DNA of 64,000 nucleotides. Origin: JBCBKL01 sp963922565 (lineage in GTDB: Bacteria > Pseudomonadota > Alphaproteobacteria > Rhodobacterales > Rhodobacteraceae). Made by a program: the position numbers and the translations under genes. Shown in pieces: positions 10,140-19,129 of this stretch. Each line of letters starts with the position of its first letter. Position 1 is the first letter of the stretch. The DNA is taken from NCBI GenBank assembly GCA_963922565.1, contig CAWUIQ010000011.1, forward strand, positions 1-64,000. Direction: 5' to 3'. Under the pieces are notes generated by a model. The model was not told where the DNA came from. It did no database searches and saw only the letters and a list, made by a program, of their open reading frames with translations.

Positions 10140-11681
10140 TTACCCCAGCTTCACGTTGTCGATGCCCACGATCCGGTCATAGGCCCAATAGAGGATGAGA
10201 ACCGCGACCAACAAGATCGTCCCGAGCGCGGCCGCCAGCCCCCAGTTGAGCGATGACGAGATATGGAACGCGATCCGGTTCGAGATAAAGACACCCTTTG
10301 TCCCGCCGACAATCTCGGGCGTGATGTAGTAGCCGATCGCAAGGATGAAGACGAGGATGCTGCCCGCCCCGATCCCCGGCACGCTTTGGGGGAAATAGAC
10401 GCGCCAGAACGCTGTCCAGTTCGTGGCGCCAAGCGACTTGGCGGCGCGCAGATAGCTGGGCTGGATCGTCTGCATCACGGAATACATCGGCAGGATCATG
10501 AACGGCAGCAGGATATGGGTCATCGCGACGATCGTGCCGAATTGGTTATTGATCATAACAAACCGGTTTGCGTTATCGACCAGCCCGATCCAGACAAGCG
10601 TGTCGTTGATCACGCCCTGCTGCTGCAAAAGCACCTTCCATGCCGATGTCCTGACCAGAAGTGACGTCCAGAATGGCAGGAGCACGAGGATCAGCAGAAC
10701 GTTCGCCTTGCGGGTCGGCAGGTTCGCCAGCAGCCACGCAACAGGATAGCCAAGGATCACACAGGTCGCCGTGATGACCAGCGACATCCAAAGCGTGCGC
10801 CCGAACAGTGTGACATAGATCCTTTCATTCTGCGGGCGGGTTTCGACGCCTTCAAAGCCTTGCTTGAGATCCACCGCGTTCAGAAAATAGCCTGCCGTGT
10901 AGGGTGGCGCGTAGGTCTTGAGCGTCCGCCAGATATCCAGATCCACCCAGTCCTTGTCCGCATCCTCGAACGCTTCTTTCAGGTCGACCGTTCCGAAAGC
11001 TGGGGCCACCTCGGCCGCGGATTGAACGATCGGCAAGGCCGCGCTGAAATCCTCCCCCCGCAGCAAATCGGCATGAAGGGCGGCAAAAAGGAAATCTTCG
11101 ACATCCTCTTCAAGCGGATCGTCACCCTCAATCTCAAGATAGTCGACCCAACGGTCCCAGGTTCGGGTCGTCAGGGGCAAAGCGGAAGCAGACTCAGGAT
11201 CATCCGTGACCAGTATCCACGTCTGGGGCGCTTCCCACGCCGCGTCTGCGGCAACGAATTGTTTGGTGTATTCATCGGTGTCGAACCGGCCCACCCGTCG
11301 CCCCGATTTGCGGAAAAGCGACGATGCGCCCGACAGCTCATAGTTCAGGCGCGACCCCAGGCGGGTATGCAGCTTTTGCGCCTCAGCCAGCCAAAGGTCG
11401 ATGTAGAGTGCGTTAAAGGTCTCGCCGTCGGGCAAACCGGTTTCGGGCTCCCAACTGCGCAACGCGCGCACTGTTTCGGGCAGCGTGTTCGCGACGATCT
11501 GGTTCTCCACAGACCGGAACAGCATACTGCCAATCGGGATCACAAAGGTGATCAGGACAAAAATCAACAGCGGCGCGATAAGCGCCAGCGCCCGCAGCTT
11601 TTGACGGCGCAGTGCCCGCGCCAGACTGCGCTTGAGCGGCGTCCCATCGGCGGCTCGCATCACTCCCGACTGATCAGTCAT
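10140..11681 (-). CDS. ABC transporter permease, PotB-type, with a large periplasmic insertion
   Basis: A 513-aa permease, against about 290-300 aa for ordinary PotB. After a cytoplasmic N-terminus and the first membrane segment (about 30-52) there is a hydrophilic insertion (about 58-285) rich in Asp, Glu and Trp before the remaining five segments. The EAA loop (LRAAKSLGATNWTAFWRVYFP) is intact. The topology places the insertion in the periplasm, where it would face the binding protein. The start overlaps the stop of the DUF1330 gene (ATGA, 11678-11681). The partner is the PotC-type permease downstream. Confidence 0.87.
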   Translation of the reverse strand: MTDQSGVMRAADGTPLKRSLARALRRQKLRALALIAPLLIFVLITFVIPIGSMLFRSVENQIVANTLPETVRALRSWEPETGLPDGETFNALYIDLWLAEAQKLHTRLGSRLNYELSGASSLFRKSGRRVGRFDTDEYTKQFVAADAAWEAPQTWILVTDDPESASALPLTTRTWDRWVDYLEIEGDDPLEEDVEDFLFAALHADLLRGEDFSAALPIVQSAAEVAPAFGTVDLKEAFEDADKDWVDLDIWRTLKTYAPPYTAGYFLNAVDLKQGFEGVETRPQNERIYVTLFGRTLWMSLVITATCVILGYPVAWLLANLPTRKANVLLILVLLPFWTSLLVRTSAWKVLLQQQGVINDTLVWIGLVDNANRFVMINNQFGTIVAMTHILLPFMILPMYSVMQTIQPSYLRAAKSLGATNWTAFWRVYFPQSVPGIGAGSILVFILAIGYYITPEIVGGTKGVFISNRIAFHISSSLNWGLAAALGTILLVAVLILYWAYDRIVGIDNVKLG

Positions 11682-11968
11682 TCAGCGCCTTCGACGACAA
11701 GGATCACACTATCCGCAGTGCGGTGCCGGATCTTCATCACCTCTTGGTATTCGGGGTCATTGTAAGCGTCGAGGGCTGCTTGATAGCTTGGGAACTCGAT
11801 GACGACATGACGGTCGAGCACCTCGCCCTCCATCACTTGAGATTGCCCGCCACGGATGATGAATTTGCCGCCCCGCGCCTGCAGGATTGGCGTGTCTTTT
11901 TCGACGTATTCCTTATACGCCTCTGGATCTTTGACCGTGATGTGGCCGACGATATAGCCCTTTGGCAT
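11678..11968 (-). CDS. DUF1330 family protein in a transporter operon
   Basis: A 96-aa protein starting MPKGYIVGHITVKDPEAYKEY, matching the DUF1330 family of small ferredoxin-like alpha/beta barrel-forming proteins; members resemble monooxygenase or isomerase folds but no activity is established. The start at 11968 gives the standard DUF1330 N-terminus; 22 extra upstream codons overlap the hairpin after the binding-protein gene and are unlikely to be translated. It overlaps the downstream permease by 4 bp, so translation is probably coupled. A role in processing the imported amine is possible but unproved. Confidence 0.85.
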   Translation of the reverse strand: MPKGYIVGHITVKDPEAYKEYVEKDTPILQARGGKFIIRGGQSQVMEGEVLDRHVVIEFPSYQAALDAYNDPEYQEVMKIRHRTADSVILVVEGAE

Positions 11969-11986
11969 GGCAACCCCCAGAGTTGG

Positions 11987-12013
11987 AAAAAGGCGGGCCA
12001 AAGACCCGCCTTT
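11987..12013 (-). terminator. Intercistronic hairpin after the binding-protein gene
   Basis: Minus-strand stem AAAGGCGGG / CCCGCCTTT with a 7-nt loop and a following T-run, 5 nt after the solute-binding protein stop and 18 nt before the DUF1330 start. It is probably a partial terminator or mRNA-stabilising hairpin that keeps binding protein in excess over permeases. Confidence 0.7.
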
Positions 12014-12018
12014 CAGAC

Positions 12019-13134
12019 TTATTGCGCGAGCCACGCCTGGAATTTTGCGTCCAGATCGTCGCGATAGTCAGCCCACCATTCGTAGTTGTTGTAGAAGGTG
12101 TTCTGAGCGTTCGACGGCTCGGTTGGCATGTGCGGAGCCATGTCGATCCCGAGCTCGGCATGTTGACCCACAAGCGGTGCCGAAGACAAACGCGCAGGGC
12201 CATAGCTGATGTACTTGGCCTGATCCGCGAGGCGCTGCGTGTCCGTCGCAAACTTCACGAAATCCATCACACGCGCCAGACGATCCTCGGGCAGGCCTGC
12301 AGGGATAACCCAGCCGTCAAGATCGAACATCTGCCAGTTCCAGGCCATGCCGATAGGCTGGTCCTGTTCTTCGATGGCTGCGAACAGGCGGCCATTGTAG
12401 GTCGAGCCCATGAAGATCTCACCGTCGGCCAGAAGCTGCGGTGTTTGTGCACCGGCAGTCCACCAGATCGTCTCGTCCTTGATGGTGTCGAGCTTGGCAA
12501 AGGCGCGGGCCTGACCGTCTTCGGTTTCGAGCAGGTCATAGACGTCTTCGTACGCCACCCCGTCACACAGCAGCGCCCATTCCATGTTGGCGATAGGGTT
12601 TTTGTTCAGCGCACGCTTGCCCGGATAGGTTTCTAGGTCAAAGACGTCGCAGGCACCGGTCGGCGGCTCGACACCAGCAGGCACCATATCTGTGCGGTAT
12701 CCAAAGGTGGTCGAAAACACGATCTGCGGGATAAAGCAGTCAGCCGCGATTGCCTCGCCGAAGTCGTCCGTGGCCGACGTGCCGTCTGGCGCGGCAGCAA
12801 GCACCTCGTCATGATCGATTTCCATCGCCAGACCTTCGTCACAGAGGCGGATGGCGTCGGCTGCTTCCACATCGACAAGGTCCCATGTGATATTGCCGGC
12901 CTCTGCCTGTGCCCGCAGCTTGGCAACCGCTTCGGATGAGCTTTCATCCCAAACCGCGCTGACACCGGAGTTGGCGGCCAGGTACGGCTCCACATAGGCT
13001 TTCTGCTGGCTGGCCTGATAAGCGCCGCCCCAGCTTACCAAGGTCATGTCGCTGGCCATATGGCCACCAGCATGGGCCAGGGTCGCGGCCATGGTCAGGG
13101 CCGTTGTGACCGTCAAAGACTTACTGAGTTTCAT
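12019..13134 (-). CDS. Periplasmic solute-binding protein, polyamine type
   Basis: A 371-aa protein with a signal peptide (1-22, ending LAHA) and a family 1 extracellular solute-binding fold of the PotD class (MTLVSWGGAYQASQQKAY at the mature N-terminus, later WDLVDVEAADAIRLC). It delivers substrate to the permease pair encoded downstream. GGGAG lies 6 nt before the ATG. Transcription comes from the ATPase gene 72 bp upstream, and a hairpin follows the stop. It differs clearly from the second binding protein at 15990, so the two systems are probably not redundant. Confidence 0.88.
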   Translation of the reverse strand: MKLSKSLTVTTALTMAATLAHAGGHMASDMTLVSWGGAYQASQQKAYVEPYLAANSGVSAVWDESSSEAVAKLRAQAEAGNITWDLVDVEAADAIRLCDEGLAMEIDHDEVLAAAPDGTSATDDFGEAIAADCFIPQIVFSTTFGYRTDMVPAGVEPPTGACDVFDLETYPGKRALNKNPIANMEWALLCDGVAYEDVYDLLETEDGQARAFAKLDTIKDETIWWTAGAQTPQLLADGEIFMGSTYNGRLFAAIEEQDQPIGMAWNWQMFDLDGWVIPAGLPEDRLARVMDFVKFATDTQRLADQAKYISYGPARLSSAPLVGQHAELGIDMAPHMPTEPSNAQNTFYNNYEWWADYRDDLDAKFQAWLAQ

Positions 13135-13206
13135 AAGTGTCTCCCATGTTGTTGCCTGAGTTACTTGTTTGGGTCCGCCACTCAGGCTGCAGCAAACCCG
13201 ATTTCG

Positions 13207-14352
13207 TCATGCGTCGAGCGCACGGCAATCCTGTGGCAACCAGCCGATCTGGATCTCTTCCCCCTGCGACAGCCGCCGTTGATCCGGCGCATTCCGGCAC
13301 TTCATGATAAAGTCGTCGCGACCGGCCACATTCAGCCGCGTCCGGAATGTGTCACCCATATAAATGAATTCCTCGACCCGCGCGGTCAGCAGATGGGCGT
13401 CGGGCGAAAGGCGTTCGGCCTTGAACTCCACCCGCTCCGGCCGGATTGAAACCTTTGTCCTCTCGCCCTTGGCCGTGACATTCACCGGGCGTGCGTCGAT
13501 CACCTCACCATGGTCCAGGCGGACAGTGCAGACATCGCCTTCGATGTCTTCGACAACACCTTCAAGGGTGTTGTTCTCGCCAATGAACTGCGCCACGAAA
13601 CTGTTTTCCGGCTCTTCGTAAAGGGTGTCAGGCGGCGCAAGCTGTTGGATGCGGCCATCATCAAAGACCGCAACCCTGTCCGACATCGTCAGGGCTTCGG
13701 TCTGGTCATGGGTCACATAAACGGTGGTGATTCCAAGATTGTGCGCGAGGTTGGTAATCTCGAATTGCATATGCTCACGCAACTGCTTGTCGAGTGCGCC
13801 GAGCGGTTCGTCCATGAGCACCAGCTCCGGCTCAAAAACCAATGCGCGGGCAAGCGCGATGCGCTGCTGCTGCCCGCCTGAAAGCTGCGCGGGCCGACGT
13901 CCCCCAAATTCGCCCATCTGGACCATCTCGAGGGCGCGTTTGATCTTGGCCTCGCGGTCCGACTTGCTCATTTTCCGAACTTCCAGCGGAAAGGCGAGGT
14001 TTTCGGCCACCGTCATGTGCGGGAACAGCGCGTAGTTCTGAAAGACCATTCCGATGCCGCGCTTGTGCGGCGGGATGTTGTTGATCGACTGACCGTTGAG
14101 ACGGATATCTCCGTGGGTGGCAGTCTCGAATCCGGCGAGCATCATCAGGCAGGTCGTTTTTCCCGACCCCGATGGCCCCAGCATCGTCAGGAATTCGCCC
14201 TTGGGAAGCGAAAGATTGAGATCTTTCACGACAAGAGTTTCGCCATCATAGCTTTTTTGCACATGCTCGAATTCGACGAAAGCATCGTCGTTTTGCAGTG
14301 TGGCCAAATTCAACTCCCCGTCTGCGCGTAAGCGCTTGTTGTTGCGCAACAT
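13207..14352 (-). CDS. ABC transporter ATP-binding protein, PotA-type
   Basis: A 381-aa ATPase. Walker A is GPSGSGKTT, the signature LSGGQQQRIALARAL, Walker B LVLMDEPLGALD, and the switch His is in VYVTHDQTEAL. The C-terminal part (about 270-381) is a TOBE regulatory domain as in PotA/UgpC. The first 20 residues are not conserved in type and a start at a TTG further in is possible. It opens the transporter operon and lies 88 bp after the aminotransferase on the same strand, so the aminotransferase may be the true first gene. Confidence 0.9.
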   Translation of the reverse strand: MLRNNKRLRADGELNLATLQNDDAFVEFEHVQKSYDGETLVVKDLNLSLPKGEFLTMLGPSGSGKTTCLMMLAGFETATHGDIRLNGQSINNIPPHKRGIGMVFQNYALFPHMTVAENLAFPLEVRKMSKSDREAKIKRALEMVQMGEFGGRRPAQLSGGQQQRIALARALVFEPELVLMDEPLGALDKQLREHMQFEITNLAHNLGITTVYVTHDQTEALTMSDRVAVFDDGRIQQLAPPDTLYEEPENSFVAQFIGENNTLEGVVEDIEGDVCTVRLDHGEVIDARPVNVTAKGERTKVSIRPERVEFKAERLSPDAHLLTARVEEFIYMGDTFRTRLNVAGRDDFIMKCRNAPDQRRLSQGEEIQIGWLPQDCRALDA

Positions 14353-14440
14353 CTAAAACTGACCTTTCGCCGGGGATCAACCATGGATGTTGATGCAAGC
14401 TTTGATTGAGCGCTGGAGATCAGGAACGGATGCCTGCGAT

Positions 14441-15835
14441 TCAGGCGGCTTGAAGAAGGTCTTGCTGCCTCAAGATGTCGTAAGTCTCATCCAGAGCTTT
14501 GCGCGCTCTTTGCCGCAAGATCTCAATCTCGTCGGGCTGGATGATCAGCGGGGGCGCGATGATCATCCGATCGCCGACATGTCGCATGACCAGGTTATTG
14601 GCAAAGCAGCGTTCGCGACAAATGTAACCGACCGTCCCCGCATCGGCTGCGAACTTGGCCCGTTTGGATTTATCAGGCGTGAGCGCGATGGATCCCATCA
14701 GGCCAACCAGCGTTGCCTCACCAACGATGGGGTGATCGGTGAGCGAATGCATCGCGTCGCTCAACAGCGGCGCCGCTGTTGAACGGACGTGATCGATCAT
14801 CCCCTCTTCCTCAATGATCCGGAGGTTTTCGAGCGCGACCGCAGCGGCAACCGGGTGACCGGAATAGGTATAGCCGTGATTGAATTCAGTAGCCGCCATA
14901 ACCTCGGCGATATCGTCATGAACGATGGATCCGCCGATTGGCTGGTAGCCCGACGAAAGGCCCTTGGCGATGGTCATGATATGCGGACGGATCGACAGCG
15001 TCTGGGTGCCGAACCAGTTTCCGGTGCGTCCAAAACCGCAAATCACCTCATCCGCGATCAGCAAAATGTCATGGGCGTCACAAATCCGCTGGACCTCGGG
15101 CCAGTAGGTATCCGGCGCTACGATGACCCCGCCCGCACCCTGAACCGGTTCGGCGATGAAGGCGGCGATCCGGTCTTCGCCATGGTGCTTGATTGCATCT
15201 TCCAACTCACGCGCGCGGGCCAGCCCGAATTCTTCCGGCGACATATCCCCGCCCTCAGCCCACCAGTTGGGTTGATTGATGTGGTGAATGTCCGGGATAG
15301 GCATCCCGCCCTGCGCGTGCATGGCTGCCATACCGCCCAGCGACGCCGAACCGACTGACGAACCGTGATAAGCGTTCTTGCGGCTGAGAATGATCGTCTT
15401 TTCCGGCTTTCCCATCTCCGCCCAGTAGGTGCGGACGAGGCGGATATTGGTGTCATTCGCTTCCGAGCCAGAGCCGGCAAAAAAGACGTGGTTCAGGCCG
15501 TCCGGAGCCAGCCGCGCGATGCGTTCGGCCAGCGCTATGGCCGGGACGTGGGTCGTTTGGAAGAACGTGTTGTAATAGGGCAGCTCGCGCATCTGTCGGG
15601 CGGCGGCCTCGACCAGTTCCTCGCGGCCATAACCGACATTCACACACCAGAGACCCGACATACCATCAAGCAACTGATTGCCTTCACTGTCCGTCAGATA
15701 AACGCCCTTGGCCCGTGTGATCACCCGGGCACCCTTCGCCGCAAGCTCTTGTCCCGTTGTAAAGGGATGCATGTGGTGCGCGGCATCAAGCGCCTGCAAT
15801 TCTGCCGTTGGAAGGTGGTTGGTGATGGCCGGCAT
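14441..15835 (-). CDS. Class III PLP aminotransferase, putrescine/omega-amine type
   Basis: A 464-aa fold type I omega-aminotransferase. Visible are the phosphate-binding GSGSEANDT (121-129), the DEV dyad (262-264) and the Schiff-base Lys291 in TIAKGLSSGYQPIGGS. It resembles the SpuC/putrescine-pyruvate aminotransferase group, which converts putrescine to 4-aminobutanal with pyruvate as acceptor; taurine or beta-alanine transaminases are the main alternatives. It lies between two polyamine-type ABC operons, upstream of one and divergent from the other, which supports a role in amine catabolism. Confidence 0.88.
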   Translation of the reverse strand: MPAITNHLPTAELQALDAAHHMHPFTTGQELAAKGARVITRAKGVYLTDSEGNQLLDGMSGLWCVNVGYGREELVEAAARQMRELPYYNTFFQTTHVPAIALAERIARLAPDGLNHVFFAGSGSEANDTNIRLVRTYWAEMGKPEKTIILSRKNAYHGSSVGSASLGGMAAMHAQGGMPIPDIHHINQPNWWAEGGDMSPEEFGLARARELEDAIKHHGEDRIAAFIAEPVQGAGGVIVAPDTYWPEVQRICDAHDILLIADEVICGFGRTGNWFGTQTLSIRPHIMTIAKGLSSGYQPIGGSIVHDDIAEVMAATEFNHGYTYSGHPVAAAVALENLRIIEEEGMIDHVRSTAAPLLSDAMHSLTDHPIVGEATLVGLMGSIALTPDKSKRAKFAADAGTVGYICRERCFANNLVMRHVGDRMIIAPPLIIQPDEIEILRQRARKALDETYDILRQQDLLQAA

Positions 15836-15989
15836 CTGATCCTCGGTTGTCGTCGGAATAACGCGCCGAGAATATGGGCAACGCGAGCGGCGTCAATGAC
15901 ATGCGTTCAAACGTTCTTGCTGCGAACCACAAAAGTTGTTTTCATACCGCCTGACCGGAAAAATCCGGCTGACCTATAGGGGAGCTATC

Positions 15990-17075
15990 ATGAAAAACCT
16001 GATGTTCGGCACCACAGCCGTTCTAGCGCTGCTGACCAGCGCAGCCGTTGCCGAGGAAGTGCGTGTTTACAACTGGTCCGACTACATCGACGAAGAGCTG
16101 CTCACGAAATTCGAGGAAGAAACCGGGATCAAGCTGATCTACGACGTCTTCGACAGTAACGAGGTTTTGGAAACCAAGATGCTGGCAGGCGGTTCGGGCT
16201 ATGACATCGTGGTGCCATCGGGAACGTTCCTTCAGCGTCAGATTTCCGCCGGGGCGTTTCAGCAGCTCGACATGGAAAAGCTGCCAAACGCGGAAAACCT
16301 TTGGGATGTCGTAAAGGATCGCACCGCGCAATACGATCCGGGCAACGCCTATTCCATCAACTACATGTGGGGCACCACGGGCATCGGGGTGAATGTCGGC
16401 AAAGTGACCGAGATCCTGGGTGAGGACGCTCCGCTTGGGTCGCTGGAGCTGATCTTCAATCCTGAAAACATGGAAAAACTGGCCGCCTGCGGCGTTCATT
16501 TCCTGGACGCGCCGACCGAGATGATACCCGCCGCGTTGCAATATATCGGTGAGGATCCGGACAGCCACGACCCCGACGTGATCGCAAAGACCGAAGCCGT
16601 GTTCAACGCGGTGCGGCCCCACGTCCAGAAGTTCCACAATTCGGAATACATCAATGCCCTTGCCAACGGCGACATCTGCGTGGCCTTCGGCTGGTCGGGT
16701 GACGTTTTGCAATCGCGCGACCGTGCGGCAGAGGCTGAAAACGGTGTCGAGGTTGCCTACAACGCACCGTCCGAAGGCGCGCTGATGTGGTTTGACCAGA
16801 TGGCCATTCCCGCCGATGCACCGAATGTCGCGGCTGCTCATACGTTCCTGAACTTCATCATGGATGCGCAGAACATGGCGCAGGCGTCGAACTACGTCTA
16901 TTACGCCAACGGAAATGCCGCCTCACAGGAGTTTCTTGAAGAGGACGTGATCGGCGACCCCGCGATTTATCCGGACGAGGCGACGCTGCAGAACCTCTAT
17001 ACGACGACGCCATACCCGGCCAAGGTTCAGCGTACTGTCACGCGTCTGTGGACCAAGATCAAATCCGGCACCTGA
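15990..17075 (+). CDS. potF: Periplasmic putrescine-type binding protein (PotF/SpuD-like)
   Basis: A 361-aa protein with a signal peptide (1-20, ending AVAE) and a mature start VRVYNWSDYIDEELL, highly characteristic of the PotF/SpuD polyamine-binding family; also YDIVVPSG and INYMWGTTGIGVNV. It captures putrescine-like amines in the periplasm. ATG 15990 is chosen over an ATG 18 codons upstream because GGGGAG lies 6 nt before it and the signal peptide begins there. First gene of a five-gene operon, divergent from the aminotransferase. Confidence 0.9.
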   Translation: MKNLMFGTTAVLALLTSAAVAEEVRVYNWSDYIDEELLTKFEEETGIKLIYDVFDSNEVLETKMLAGGSGYDIVVPSGTFLQRQISAGAFQQLDMEKLPNAENLWDVVKDRTAQYDPGNAYSINYMWGTTGIGVNVGKVTEILGEDAPLGSLELIFNPENMEKLAACGVHFLDAPTEMIPAALQYIGEDPDSHDPDVIAKTEAVFNAVRPHVQKFHNSEYINALANGDICVAFGWSGDVLQSRDRAAEAENGVEVAYNAPSEGALMWFDQMAIPADAPNVAAAHTFLNFIMDAQNMAQASNYVYYANGNAASQEFLEEDVIGDPAIYPDEATLQNLYTTTPYPAKVQRTVTRLWTKIKSGT

Positions 17076-17132
17076 TGCCAAACCGGGCGCGGTTTCGGCC
17101 GCGCCCGTTCTTTGAAATACCGAGGATCAGCC

Positions 17133-18257
17133 TTGTCCGAAAGCGTCTTCGCCCCTTGGGATGATCCCAACGAAACCCCTCTGATCCGCTTTGAGAATGT
17201 CACCAAACGGTTTGGCGACTTCATCGCGATAGATGACGTGAGCGTCGATATCTACGAAAGGGAGTTCTTTGCCCTTCTGGGTCCGTCGGGCTGCGGCAAA
17301 ACCACATTGATGAGGATGCTCGCCGGCTTCGAGGAACCGACGACCGGGCGCATTGATCTTGCAGGCCAGGACATCGCCCATGTGCCGCCCAACCGGCGGG
17401 CGGTGAACATGATGTTCCAATCCTATGCGCTGTTCCCGCACCTTTCTGTATGGGAGAATATCGCGTTCGGCCTTCGGCGCGAGAAGCGGGCGCAGGACGA
17501 GATCGCGGCACGGGTCGATGAGATGCTACGGCTGACGCGTCTTGAAAAATTTACCCGCAGGAAACCACATCAGATCTCGGGCGGACAGCGCCAGCGCGTC
17601 GCGCTCGCTCGCGCGCTCGCCAAGGCGCCCAAGCTGCTGTTGCTGGATGAACCGCTTGGTGCGCTGGACAAGAAGTTGCGGCAAGACACCCAGTTTGAAC
17701 TGATGGACATTCAGGAAAAAACCGGGACCACGTTCGTCATCGTGACCCACGATCAGGAAGAGGCGATGACGGTCGCCAGCCGTATCGCAGTCATGGATGA
17801 GGGCCGCATCATTCAGGTGGCAACGCCGGACGTGATCTATGAAGCACCGGCCAGCACCTATGTCGCCGACTTCATCGGGGACGTGAACCTCATCGCCGGA
17901 ACGGCACGGCCCAGCGCCGATGGCCGGTATGACGTTACCTGGTCCGCCAATCACACGCCTTTCGTCATCGAATCCCAAAACGCCCTGACGGACGGCCAGT
18001 CGTGCCATATCGCGATCCGCCCGGAAAAGGTGGCGATTCATGCCGAACGGCCATCCGCAGACAATGCGGTGCAGGGCAAAGTGCTCGACATCGCTTATTT
18101 GGGAAATCTGTCGACCTATCACGTCCAGCTTCCCACCGGCGAGATCCTCAAGGCCCAGACCGCCAATACGCGCCGCATCTCGCGCCGCAGTTTCAGCTGG
18201 GAGGATACCGTGTGGGTCAGTTGGACGGCCACAGCCGGCGTTCTTCTCAGTCAATGA
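17133..18257 (+). CDS. potG: Polyamine ABC transporter ATP-binding protein (PotG-like)
   Basis: A 374-aa ATPase with Walker A GPSGCGKTT, signature ISGGQRQRVALARAL, Walker B LLLLDEPLGALD and a C-terminal TOBE domain. The best start is TTG 17133: GAGGA at 17122-17126 is 6 nt upstream, and the protein begins MSESVFAPWDDPNETPLIRF. A TTG at 17112 would add seven residues without a ribosome site. Its stop overlaps the next gene (ATGA). It is distinct in sequence from the ATPase at 13207. Confidence 0.9.
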   Translation: MSESVFAPWDDPNETPLIRFENVTKRFGDFIAIDDVSVDIYEREFFALLGPSGCGKTTLMRMLAGFEEPTTGRIDLAGQDIAHVPPNRRAVNMMFQSYALFPHLSVWENIAFGLRREKRAQDEIAARVDEMLRLTRLEKFTRRKPHQISGGQRQRVALARALAKAPKLLLLDEPLGALDKKLRQDTQFELMDIQEKTGTTFVIVTHDQEEAMTVASRIAVMDEGRIIQVATPDVIYEAPASTYVADFIGDVNLIAGTARPSADGRYDVTWSANHTPFVIESQNALTDGQSCHIAIRPEKVAIHAERPSADNAVQGKVLDIAYLGNLSTYHVQLPTGEILKAQTANTRRISRRSFSWEDTVWVSWTATAGVLLSQ

Positions 18258-19129
18258 GGAAACTTGTCGTCATAGCGGTGCCTTACGTCTGGCTGCTGGC
18301 ACTTTTCCTCGTGCCTTTCGCTATTGTTCTCAAAATCTCGCTGTCCGACATCGCTCTTGCGATCCCTCCCTACACGCCGACGCTCGACGACGGATTGTGG
18401 TCGATGGTGCAGCAGCTCGATTTCGAGAATTTTGTCTTTCTGACCGAAGACGATCTGTATTGGAAAGCCTATCTCAGTTCGTTGCTCATCGCGTCGGTGT
18501 CGACGGTATTGACGCTGCTGGTCGGCTATCCGATCGCGTACGGGATCGCCCGCGCGCCCGAAGACTGGCGGCCGCTTTTGATGATGCTGATCATCCTTCC
18601 GTTCTGGAGCAGTTTTCTGATCCGCGTCTACGCCTGGGTCGGCATCCTGAGCAGTGAAGGGTATCTGAATCAGGTTTTGCTCGGGCTCGGGCTCATCGAT
18701 GCGCCACTAACGATCCTGAACACCAACACCGCCGTCTACATTGGGATCGTCTACACCTATTTGCCCTTCATGGTGCTGCCCATCTACGCCGCCCTTGATC
18801 GGCTCGACGGCTCACTGATCGAAGCTGCCGAGGATCTTGGATGTTCCCGCACCGCGGCGTTCTGGTTGGTGACGATACCGCTGTCCCGGAACGGGATCAT
18901 CGCTGGCTGTTTCCTAGTCTTCATTCCCGCCCTTGGTGAATTCGTCATCCCGTCGCTTCTGGGCGGCTCGGGGACACTCATGATTGGTAAGGTTCTGTTC
19001 GAGGAGTTCTTCTCGAACCGAGACTGGCCCGTCGCAAGCGCCGTAGCGATTATCCTGCTCATCATCCTGATCGTGCCGATCATCCTGTTTCAGCGAAACC
19101 AGCAACGCCAGCAGGAGGCCGGGGAATGA
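18254..19129 (+). CDS. potH: Polyamine ABC transporter permease (PotH-like)
   Basis: A 291-aa permease starting MRKLVVIAVPYVWLL with six predicted membrane segments and the EAA loop as EAAEDLGCSRTAAFWLVTIPLS. It is of normal PotB/PotH length, without the insertion seen in the other operon. ATG 18254 overlaps the upstream stop and AGGATAC-type sequence precedes it within the ATPase gene; longer upstream reading overlaps potG and is rejected. It pairs with the next gene. Confidence 0.88.
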   Translation: MRKLVVIAVPYVWLLALFLVPFAIVLKISLSDIALAIPPYTPTLDDGLWSMVQQLDFENFVFLTEDDLYWKAYLSSLLIASVSTVLTLLVGYPIAYGIARAPEDWRPLLMMLIILPFWSSFLIRVYAWVGILSSEGYLNQVLLGLGLIDAPLTILNTNTAVYIGIVYTYLPFMVLPIYAALDRLDGSLIEAAEDLGCSRTAAFWLVTIPLSRNGIIAGCFLVFIPALGEFVIPSLLGGSGTLMIGKVLFEEFFSNRDWPVASAVAIILLIILIVPIILFQRNQQRQQEAGE

